In this document: piece by piece, positions 1-6,231 of the stretch
How positions within the stretch are numbered: the first letter of the stretch is position 1
How the letters are laid out: each line of letters starts with the position of its first letter
From: an uncultured Alistipes sp.
GTDB taxonomy: Bacteria > Bacteroidota > Bacteroidia > Bacteroidales > Rikenellaceae
Assembly: GCA_900766655.1 (NCBI GenBank)
Contig: CAAFWE010000269.1
Coordinates: 1 to 9,546 of the forward strand
DNA length: 9,546 nt
Direction: 5' to 3'
Notes under the pieces: generated by a model
The model's database searches: none
The model's input: only the letters and a program-made list of their open reading frames with translations
What the model was told of the DNA's origin: nothing
Program-made: the position numbers and the translations under genes

Positions 1-2
1 AC

Positions 3-1304
3 AAGAAGCGCATCGAGCAGCTCGACAAGGAGATTTCCGATCTCAAATCGCAAGCCTCCGAGATGCGTAGCAAGTGGGAGAACGAGCGCGATCTCATCCG
101 CAAGATTCAGCACGAAAAGGAGCGTATCGAACAGCTCAAAATCGAGGCACAGCAAGCCGAGCGCACTGGCGACTATGGTCGTGTGGCGGAGATTCGCTAC
201 GGAACAATCGTCAATGCCGAGAAGCGCATCGATACACTCGGCGAGGAGCTCAAGGCAATCACCGCTGCTGGCTCGATGATTAAGGAGGAGGTCGATGCCG
301 AAGATATTGCCGAGGTGGTATCGCGTTGGACGGGCATCCCCGTAGCACGAATGCTCGCCTCCGAGCGTGAGAAGTTGCTCAATATGGAGGCCGCACTCCA
401 CGCCCGAGTGGTGGGACAAGAGCAGGCCATCGAGGTGGTCTCCGATGCGGTACGCAGAGCCAGAGCGGGCCTTTCGGACTCGCGCAAACCTATCGGTTCG
501 TTCATCTTCCTCGGCTCGACGGGTGTGGGCAAGACCGAGTTGGCGCGTGCCTTGGCAGAGTTCCTCTTCAACGACGAAAATATGATGACACGCATCGATA
601 TGAGCGAGTATCAGGAGCGTCACGCGGTATCACGCTTGGTGGGTGCGCCTCCGGGATATGTCGGTTACGATGAGGGCGGTCAGCTCACCGAGGCGGTACG
701 ACGCAAGCCATACTCGGTGATTCTTCTCGACGAGATTGAGAAGGCTCATCCCGATGTGTTCAACATCCTCTTGCAGGTGCTCGACGATGGCCGATTGACC
801 GACAACAAGGGACGCACAGCCGACTTCCGCAATACCATTATAATAATGACATCGAATATGGGTGCACACACCATTCAGGAGCGTTTCCTTGGCGCACTTG
901 CCACTACAGACGGACTCTCCGACGAGGTGATAGAGTCGACACGCAACGAGGTTATCGAGCAGCTCAAGCAACACCTCAAGCCAGAGTTCCTGAACCGCAT
1001 CGACGAGATTGTGATGTTCGAGCCACTCACCGAAAAGGATATCGCCAAGATTGTCGACATCCAGCTCGGCATAGTCCACAAGATGCTCAAGCAGAGCGAC
1101 ATAGAGTTGCGAGTGACCGACAAGGCGAGAAGGTGGATTGCCCACATCGGCTACGATGCCACCTATGGTGCGCGACCTGTCAAGCGAGTGATTCAGCGCG
1201 AGGTTATCAACGAACTCTCCAAGCGCATCCTTGCGGGCAGAGTAGACAAAACGCAACCTATCGTGATAGATTGCGTCGAGAACGAACTTACATTTCAGAA
1301 TTAG
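3..1304 (+). CDS. clpB: ATP-dependent disaggregase ClpB, C-terminal half (5' truncated by window edge)
   Basis: ClpB is a cytoplasmic AAA+ hexamer that pulls polypeptides out of aggregates together with the DnaK system. The frame is open to the window edge, so 433 residues are visible, about half of a usual ClpB of roughly 860 aa. The first ~90 visible codons are charged coiled-coil sequence, the end of the middle (M) domain. NBD2 follows: Walker A GSTGVGKT (nt 513-536), pore-loop motif GYVG (654-665), Walker B ILLDEIEKAHPD with the DE pair at 729-734, an arginine-finger context FLNRID (Arg codon 996-998), and the sensor-2 motif GARPVKR (1167-1187). The small C-terminal domain ends normally with a TAG stop. 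All NBD2 catalytic motifs are intact. NBD1 and the N-domain lie outside the window. The M-domain remnant and the VSRWTGIPV linker favour ClpB over ClpA or ClpC. The gene converges on uvrC, overlapping at the stops. Confidence 0.96.
   Translation, partial: KKRIEQLDKEISDLKSQASEMRSKWENERDLIRKIQHEKERIEQLKIEAQQAERTGDYGRVAEIRYGTIVNAEKRIDTLGEELKAITAAGSMIKEEVDAEDIAEVVSRWTGIPVARMLASEREKLLNMEAALHARVVGQEQAIEVVSDAVRRARAGLSDSRKPIGSFIFLGSTGVGKTELARALAEFLFNDENMMTRIDMSEYQERHAVSRLVGAPPGYVGYDEGGQLTEAVRRKPYSVILLDEIEKAHPDVFNILLQVLDDGRLTDNKGRTADFRNTIIIMTSNMGAHTIQERFLGALATTDGLSDEVIESTRNEVIEQLKQHLKPEFLNRIDEIVMFEPLTEKDIAKIVDIQLGIVHKMLKQSDIELRVTDKARRWIAHIGYDATYGARPVKRVIQREVINELSKRILAGRVDKTQPIVIDCVENELTFQN
1301..1304. 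other. Convergent stop-codon overlap of clpB and uvrC
   Basis: The clpB stop TAG occupies 1302-1304 and the uvrC stop TAA occupies 1303-1301 on the opposite strand, so the coding regions overlap tail to tail by 4 bp. There is no intergenic space for a shared terminator and no GC-rich stem plus U-run is visible nearby. Each transcript must therefore end inside the antisense of the other gene, or by a factor-dependent route. Confidence 0.9.
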
Positions 1305-3115
1305 TTATTAGCAAGGTGATTCTTGACCTTCTCGGCCTTGGATGCACCCACAATTTGAGCAATTTCATCAAGCGAGGCTTTTCGTAGGTTAGCGATGGTG
1401 CGGAAATGGCACAGGAGAGCAGTGATGCTCTTCTCGCCTACCCCCTCGATACCCTCGAGGCCGCTCTTGATGAAATTTTTACTTCTACGATTGCGGTGAT
1501 GAGTGATGCCGAAGCGGTGTGCCTCGTCACGAATGTGGCAGATGACCTTCAGTGGCTCGCCCATACGGGTGAGGTAGTATGGCATAGGGTCATTCGGATA
1601 GAATACCTCCTCGAGTCGCTTTGCCAAGCCCACGATAGGCACCTTGTCTGCTATACCCAGCTCTTGCAGTACCGCATAAGCACTCGAGAGTTGTCCCTTA
1701 CCGCCATCAACCACAATCAAGTCGGGCAGTTCTGCCCCTTCATCCAATAGGCGCGAATAGCGACGAGTGAGAATCTCACGCATCGAGGCGAAGTCGTCAG
1801 CACCCACCACAGTCTTGATATTGAAGTGGCGATACTCCTTGCGCGAAGGCTTACCATCGCGGAACACCACGCACGAAGCTACAGGGTTGGTACCCTGCAA
1901 GTTGGAGTTGTCGAAACACTCGATATGGCGTGGCTCTCGCTCGAGTCGCAACTCTCGTCGCATAGCCTCCATCAGACGGTCGGTATGGCGAGCTGGGTTG
2001 TGAATCTCGAGATTCTTCAACCTCTCGGCTCGTGCGGTCTTAGCCGAGCGCAACGAAAAGTCGAGCAGATCGTGCTTCTCGCCTCGCTTGGGCACCGTAA
2101 ATCGCACCCCCTCGAAGAGCTCTTCGTGCGGAAACACCGAGACAAGCACCTCTTGAGCCAACTCCTCGGCTATATTCTCCTTGATATGCTGAATACCGAG
2201 CGTCATTATGTCACGCTCGTCACTCTCGACACCCACAGCGATGGTGGCGGTATGCACCGCAGTAATCGAGCCATTGCGTACACGCAAGAAGTTGCAGTAG
2301 GCCTCATCGTCATCGACAAGCAGCGAAAAAATATCCACATCACCCATCTTGGCACTCACAATCACCGAGCGTGAGGCGTAGCGTTCGAGCGCATCGAGAC
2401 GGGCCTTGTAGCGGGCAGCGTGTTCGAAACGAAGCTCTTCGGCGGCACGCATCATCTCGCCCTCGAGATAACTCTTTGCGGGGCGCAAATCGCCCTTGAG
2501 AACCGAGGTTGCAATATCGACATACCCCTTGTATTCCTCGCGACTGCAATTGCCTATGCAAGGGGCCTTGCAGTTGCTGAGATGGAACTGCAGACAAGGG
2601 CGCATATTCGATTTACTAATCGACTGCTCGGTCATCTTCTGTCGGCAGGTGCGTAGCGGTAGTGCCTCGCGAATAAAGTCGAGAACTGCCCTTTGGGCAG
2701 ATATCGAGCCATAAGGGCCATAGTATTGCGAGCCATCACGCACCACTTGGCGTGTTGAGAGGATGCGCGGAAACTCCTCAGCGGTGACTGCAATCCAAGG
2801 GTAGGATTTGTCATCCTTGAGAAGGATATTGTAGCGCGGTTGGAGAGTCTTGATAAGCGAGTTCTCCAGAAGCAGAGCATCGGTCTCGCTGTCGACCACA
2901 ATATGGCGCAAGGAGGCAATCTGTCGCACCATCACTCGCACCTTGGCCGAATGGTCGCGATTCTCGACGAAGTAGGAGCGTACACGATTGCGCAAATGTT
3001 TGGCCTTTCCGACATAGATAACCTCGCCTTTGCTATTCTCAAAGAGATAGCAACCAGCCGACATTGGCAACATAGCAACCTGCTCACGAAGCGATATTTT
3101 GATATTCTCCTCCAT
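1301..3115 (-). CDS. uvrC: Excinuclease ABC subunit UvrC
   Basis: UvrC makes both incisions around a DNA lesion in nucleotide excision repair, after UvrA/UvrB damage recognition. The protein is 604 aa, normal for the family. The N-terminal GIY-YIG nuclease (about residues 15-95) has Y23, the YVGKAK motif at 34-39, candidate catalytic R44 and E84. Cysteines C157, C174, C182 and C186 match the arrangement proposed to bind an Fe-S cluster in UvrC proteins; C190 is extra. A UVR helix pair that binds UvrB lies near 205-245. The RNase H-like nuclease domain shows FDNSN (D402), VVDGGKGQL (D470) and RDEAHRFG (D530, H533). Helix-hairpin-helix motifs occupy the last ~55 residues. The start at 3115 was chosen because the GIY-YIG domain begins soon after it. 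An upstream in-frame ATG at 3202 would add 29 unusual residues and cross both promoter boxes. The gene is divergent from the lipoprotein operon and appears monocistronic here. Confidence 0.96.
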   Translation of the reverse strand: MEENIKISLREQVAMLPMSAGCYLFENSKGEVIYVGKAKHLRNRVRSYFVENRDHSAKVRVMVRQIASLRHIVVDSETDALLLENSLIKTLQPRYNILLKDDKSYPWIAVTAEEFPRILSTRQVVRDGSQYYGPYGSISAQRAVLDFIREALPLRTCRQKMTEQSISKSNMRPCLQFHLSNCKAPCIGNCSREEYKGYVDIATSVLKGDLRPAKSYLEGEMMRAAEELRFEHAARYKARLDALERYASRSVIVSAKMGDVDIFSLLVDDDEAYCNFLRVRNGSITAVHTATIAVGVESDERDIMTLGIQHIKENIAEELAQEVLVSVFPHEELFEGVRFTVPKRGEKHDLLDFSLRSAKTARAERLKNLEIHNPARHTDRLMEAMRRELRLEREPRHIECFDNSNLQGTNPVASCVVFRDGKPSRKEYRHFNIKTVVGADDFASMREILTRRYSRLLDEGAELPDLIVVDGGKGQLSSAYAVLQELGIADKVPIVGLAKRLEEVFYPNDPMPYYLTRMGEPLKVICHIRDEAHRFGITHHRNRRSKNFIKSGLEGIEGVGEKSITALLCHFRTIANLRKASLDEIAQIVGASKAEKVKNHLANN

Positions 3116-3123
3116 ATTCACCC

Positions 3124-3131
3124 CAAAGATA
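3124..3131 (-). promoter_or_regulatory. Putative -7 box of the uvrC promoter (TATCTTTG)
   Basis: Read on the minus strand, the sequence is TATCTTTG, a full match to the Bacteroidota sigma-ABfr -7 consensus TAnnTTTG. Only 8 nt separate it from the uvrC ATG, so a transcript from it would be leaderless or nearly so. No -33 TTTG is seen at the expected distance. Either the leader really is this short, or the box is a chance match and the true promoter lies elsewhere. Confidence 0.45.
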
Positions 3132-3136
3132 CATAA

Positions 3137-3170
3137 TTTTCGAAAAAAGAGGGATATTTTTGAAAAAATA
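3137..3170. repeat. Two short palindromes between the divergent promoters
   Basis: TTTTCGAAAA at 3137-3146 is a perfect 10-bp palindrome. At 3155-3170 the arms TATTTTT and AAAAATA form a perfect 7-bp inverted repeat around a 2-nt centre (GA). The second ends 4 nt before the plus-strand -7 box, where a repressor or activator site would be effective. AT-rich DNA yields such palindromes by chance, so an operator role is only a suggestion. Confidence 0.4.
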
Positions 3171-3174
3171 ACGT

Positions 3175-3182
3175 TACCTTTG
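3175..3182 (+). promoter_or_regulatory. Putative -7 box of the lipoprotein operon promoter (TACCTTTG)
   Basis: TACCTTTG matches TAnnTTTG exactly and ends 34 nt before the ATG at 3217, which predicts a leader of about 25-30 nt, typical of Bacteroidota. The nearest TTTG (3159-3162) is only 12 nt upstream, too close for a standard -33 element. The AT-rich leader without a Shine-Dalgarno sequence fits Bacteroidota translation starts. Confidence 0.6.
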
Positions 3183-3216
3183 TAGGTAGATAAATCAAAC
3201 AAAAATCACATACACT

Positions 3217-6200
3217 ATGAAAAGAGCATTTACATCACTATGTATCTGCGCCATTTTGTCGTTTGTGGGATGTGTAGACCGCAGCTTCGACCTTGCCGAG
3301 ACATCGGGTGAAATCACCATCGGAGGCGAGGAGTTGGTACTACCACTTGGCGAAATCTCCAAGATTTCACTCGACGACCTAATTGGCCAGAATGAAATGT
3401 TGAAGCCGAACGAGGAGGGAACCTACGAGATATCCTACTCGTCGTTTGGCGACGATCCGACCAAGTACGAGCGTATCTCGATTGAGGGTATCTCCATCCC
3501 TAACATCGAGGGACTCTCGCCACAGCTCGACCCAATCTCCTTCTCGATGGAGTCGCTCCCTACATCGTTGCACTTCAGTGCCATCAACCACGACTTCGAT
3601 GTCGACTTCCCTAGCATCAACGAGATTATGAAGATTGCACCAGTCAAGGGCGAGCAGAGCATCAACATCACCCTTCCGTCGGTGCTTCCAAAGCAGGGCA
3701 CAATCGACGATCGTACGATGCAGACGCTTCAGTATCTCAACGCTGCATCGGTGTCGGCAACAGATAGCTGGAGTACATCGTTCCAGGCCGAGATTACACT
3801 CCTCAAGGAGTTGAAGCAGGTCGATTGGGTTGAGTTCGGTAGTGCCGAGCACCCTTATGGCTCGCCATTCCTACTCGTAGTCGATTTGCAGGGACTCAAC
3901 GACATCAATGGCGGTGGCGCTCTCGATGTCGAGGTGGTATTCCCGAAGGGCTACTATCTGCGTGACGAGAATGGCGTGGACTTCCCGCAAGATACTCACA
4001 ACATCTTCAAAAAGAGGTTGGAGGTAGCTGCCAAGCAGAAGGAGATCACCATCTTGACCTACCTCAACAAAATTGACTATAGCGACGAGGTCTTCACCGA
4101 GGGTTTGTTCGAGATCAACGACATCATCAGCTACAGCTACAAGCTCGATATGAACATCGGCAAGGGTAGCTACAACCTCAACGCGTTGCCAACCATCTCA
4201 TTCGAGGCTGCGCCAGAGTACAAAGATGTGGAGATTGTCATCAACCACTTCGAGTTGCCGACTATGGAGCACACGCTCTCCTACTCATTCAGCGGTATGC
4301 CGAGCGGAATCTCGATTGATAAGGTTGCCTTCACCGAGGATACCAACATCACCGTATCGCTCAAGGGCCTTGAGTGGTGCGTGGTGAAAGATAATATCAC
4401 TGGCGACGACATCTCGCCAAAGATTGAGCTCGACTTGCCACTCTGTATGCGTTTCCGCGACCACGCACTCCTCGACGAGCAGACCAATGTACTCTTGGCC
4501 ACTACCGAGCAGTTGGCTAATGGCATAACCCTCTCGCTCGAGGCTATCGACTGCAAGGGCAACAATGTAAAGCTCGAGAATGGACAGTTGCTCATCAACG
4601 AGAAGATTGCGGCAGCGGTACATATGGAGAGTATCGATGGTCACACCATCCTCCTTTCGGAGATTACTCCGCCTGCCAATTTCGGCATCTCGGTGGGCAT
4701 TGCCGAGACACAGCTCAAGCTCGATATTGCCAACACCAAGGTCACTTGGAGCGAGGATCAATCCTTCGACTTCGACCTCGGTAGCAAGGTACCTACCATC
4801 TCGCAGACCATCGATGTTCCAGAGATGATCTCGAGCATCAAGTCCATCGAAATTGGCAAGGCCAGCAGCGACAAGCCTCTCTCGATGCGCTTCTCGCTCG
4901 CTACGGGCAGCGCATTCCCTGTGAACGAGTTGGATATCAATGTAGCGGTAAACCTCGGCAAATTGTTGCGTCCTACGCAGAGGATGTTTACCGAGAAGAT
5001 TATCACCAAGAACGATAATGGCGACTACATCTTCACCATTAACGAGTCGTGGCAGCCAAAGAAGGGCGCGCTGACCAAGACATTGGAGTTCGAGGCTATC
5101 GAGAACATCCCAGCTGTCAAGGATGGCAAGCTCACCCTCAATCAATCGTTCCCAGTTAGCGGTAGCGCAAAGATTAAGAGTGGCGAGAGCATCGACCTCT
5201 CGGCAGTGAGTGATGCACAAGTTGACATCGACATCGAGATTGACGACATCGAGATTCGCACCTTTACGGGCATTCTCGACATCGCAGTCGAGCCAGAGCA
5301 GATGGTGCTGGAGTTGGGCGACCTCGGCGAGTTGGACAAACTCGGCCTCGACATCAAGGCATTGAGCCTCAACCCAGTGCTCTTCCTCTCCTTGAAGGAT
5401 AACCCAGTAGGCTTGGGCTTCGATGCCAACATCGACATCAAGACCTACGACAAGGATGGCAATGAGTTGGTAAGCATCAAGGCTCCGAAAATTTCGGTGG
5501 CATCGTCGGGCGGCTCGAATATCGTAATCTCGACACCACGCAACCGCGCCAAGTACGAGAAGGAGGGCGTAAGCTTCATCTCTATCGAGAATCTCTCGAA
5601 ACTCCTCTCGAATGGCATTCCAGCAAAGATTGCAGTCGATATGGCTGTTGCTGCCGAGAAGCGAGAGATTACGCTCGACCTAAAGCGTGCAGCACAAGGC
5701 TACAACATCGAGTACCAGTATGAGGTATTGCTTCCGCTCGAGTTCGATGGCAACCTCGACATCTCGGCCGAGACATCGTTGAAGGGTTTGAACGCAACCT
5801 TCGCCTCGCTTGCCGACCAGACCTCGATGCTCAAGGTGGGTGACATAGGACTCATCGCAGAGTTCGGCACCACCATTCCGTTCGACATCGTCATCTCGGC
5901 AGAGCTCATCAATGCCCAGGGTACAACCGAGGGCGTGGAGGCAAAACTCAACATCAACGACTGTGTACTCAAAGGCTACAACCCAGCAACCGATGGCGAG
6001 AAGAGCATCTCGAAGGTTGATCTCGACTTCGACCTCGGTGAGAGTGGCTCGCTTGAGGGACTTCGCAATGCCGATGGCGTGCGCCTCAAGTTCGCCATCT
6101 ACAACAGCGAGAACGAGGTGGCTGCAATCAACAAGAGTCAGTTCATCGACGGAAAGCTCAAGTTGCGAGTACGCGACGGTTTAACCATAGATATTTTCGA

Positions 6201-6228
6201 TTCTCTCGACTCAAAAAATGAGGAGTAA
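3217..6228 (+). CDS. Large repeat-containing beta-rich lipoprotein of unknown function
   Basis: No assigned family was recognised. The 1003-aa product begins with a basic, hydrophobic signal sequence ending in FVGC, with C19 as the likely lipidated cysteine. The -3 Phe is a weak lipobox residue, but the pattern is acceptable for Bacteroidota. The mature start (CVDRSFDLAE, then an LVLPLGE segment) resembles hypothetical Bacteroidales lipoproteins known to me from memory. The rest alternates polar and hydrophobic residues, as in stacked beta-sandwich modules, with no transmembrane segment or recognisable catalytic motif. Similar segments recur: residues 37-97 with 574-634, 433-482 with 949-997, and short LPL motifs near 407 and 839. 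Residues 717-754, around two Asn-Pro pairs and a YDKDGN turn, recall LEA-2-like beta domains. An Asp/Ile-rich run lies at 669-680. It is the first gene of the operon, 3 nt from the barrel gene, which suggests an outer-membrane or periplasmic partner. The protein is probably structural or scaffold-like; no function is assigned. Confidence 0.85.
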   Translation: MKRAFTSLCICAILSFVGCVDRSFDLAETSGEITIGGEELVLPLGEISKISLDDLIGQNEMLKPNEEGTYEISYSSFGDDPTKYERISIEGISIPNIEGLSPQLDPISFSMESLPTSLHFSAINHDFDVDFPSINEIMKIAPVKGEQSINITLPSVLPKQGTIDDRTMQTLQYLNAASVSATDSWSTSFQAEITLLKELKQVDWVEFGSAEHPYGSPFLLVVDLQGLNDINGGGALDVEVVFPKGYYLRDENGVDFPQDTHNIFKKRLEVAAKQKEITILTYLNKIDYSDEVFTEGLFEINDIISYSYKLDMNIGKGSYNLNALPTISFEAAPEYKDVEIVINHFELPTMEHTLSYSFSGMPSGISIDKVAFTEDTNITVSLKGLEWCVVKDNITGDDISPKIELDLPLCMRFRDHALLDEQTNVLLATTEQLANGITLSLEAIDCKGNNVKLENGQLLINEKIAAAVHMESIDGHTILLSEITPPANFGISVGIAETQLKLDIANTKVTWSEDQSFDFDLGSKVPTISQTIDVPEMISSIKSIEIGKASSDKPLSMRFSLATGSAFPVNELDINVAVNLGKLLRPTQRMFTEKIITKNDNGDYIFTINESWQPKKGALTKTLEFEAIENIPAVKDGKLTLNQSFPVSGSAKIKSGESIDLSAVSDAQVDIDIEIDDIEIRTFTGILDIAVEPEQMVLELGDLGELDKLGLDIKALSLNPVLFLSLKDNPVGLGFDANIDIKTYDKDGNELVSIKAPKISVASSGGSNIVISTPRNRAKYEKEGVSFISIENLSKLLSNGIPAKIAVDMAVAAEKREITLDLKRAAQGYNIEYQYEVLLPLEFDGNLDISAETSLKGLNATFASLADQTSMLKVGDIGLIAEFGTTIPFDIVISAELINAQGTTEGVEAKLNINDCVLKGYNPATDGEKSISKVDLDFDLGESGSLEGLRNADGVRLKFAIYNSENEVAAINKSQFIDGKLKLRVRDGLTIDIFDSLDSKNEE
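3325..3507 (+). repeat. Protein-level repeat A, copy 1 (lipoprotein residues 37-97)
   Basis: This module has the pattern L-x-x-L(I/L), a variable stretch, G-x-Y-(E/I) and then an IP motif after an acidic/aromatic strand. The counterpart at 4936-5118 keeps the order: NLGKLL versus SLDDLI, NGDYIF versus EGTYEI, ENIPAV versus ISIPNI. Identity is low, so the match is structural and by eye, not at DNA level. Confidence 0.4.
4513..4662 (+). repeat. Protein-level repeat D, copy 1 (lipoprotein residues 433-482)
   Basis: An NG(I/V)xLxxxA(I) segment, a polar loop with Glu/Asn, an (I/L)N(E/K) step and a hydrophobic strand are shared with residues 949-997 at 6061-6207. Key matched stretches are ANGITLSLEAID with ADGVRLKFAIYN and LLINEKIAAAV with FIDGKLKLRV. 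The second copy closes the protein, suggesting that two similar halves make up the molecule. Confidence 0.4.
4936..5118 (+). repeat. Protein-level repeat A, copy 2 (lipoprotein residues 574-634)
   Basis: This is the second occurrence of the module at 3325-3507, with a longer central insertion. It sits in the middle of the protein, where the second half would begin if the gene arose by internal duplication. Confidence 0.4.
6061..6207 (+). repeat. Protein-level repeat D, copy 2 (lipoprotein residues 949-997)
   Basis: This is the second occurrence of the module at 4513-4662. It is the last folded segment before the short acidic C-terminal tail SKNEE. Confidence 0.4.
6221..6225 (+). promoter_or_regulatory. 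Shine-Dalgarno-like AGGAG inside the lipoprotein stop region
   Basis: AGGAG lies 6 nt before the barrel ATG at 6232 and is formed by the last two Glu codons of the lipoprotein gene, just ahead of its TAA stop. Strong Shine-Dalgarno sequences are uncommon in Bacteroidota, and the other starts in this operon lack one at this spacing. It suggests translational coupling of lipoprotein and barrel, or it may simply reflect Glu codons. Confidence 0.45.
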
Positions 6229-6231
6229 ACT

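Larger units (their letters stand above)
3116..3216. promoter_or_regulatory. Divergent AT-rich intergenic promoter region
   Basis: These 101 bp separate the start codons of uvrC (minus) and the lipoprotein gene (plus). The region is far more AT-rich than its flanks, holds a TAnnTTTG box facing each gene, and has two short palindromes between the boxes. No good TTTG -33 element lies at 19-21 nt from either box. No riboswitch-like or other folded RNA leader is apparent. Confidence 0.7.

Noticed and set aside
1826..2374. Plus-strand open frame (182 codons) inside uvrC
   Set aside because: It is antisense to the conserved RNase H-like half of UvrC and has no recognisable domain or start signal.
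3155..3170. Inverted repeat considered as an intrinsic terminator
   Set aside because: The stem is pure A/T with a 2-nt centre, too short a loop to form a terminator hairpin, and no gene ends nearby.
3116..3202. 29-residue N-terminal extension of UvrC from an ATG at 3202
   Set aside because: It would run through the AT-rich promoter region and both -7 boxes, and it gives a sequence unlike UvrC N-termini. The ATG at 3115 gives the normal family start.
4285..5220. Long antisense open frame (311 codons) opposite the lipoprotein gene
   Set aside because: The sense gene rarely uses TTA, CTA or TCA codons, so the antisense strand lacks stops. Its translation is a Leu/Val/Glu-rich string with no domain, and it has no promoter of its own.
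5224..5260. Run of repeated GACATCGA-type units that might be a tandem DNA repeat
   Set aside because: It is a short, imperfect stretch coding for an Asp/Ile-rich beta strand (residues 669-680), explained by codon bias rather than a repeat array.
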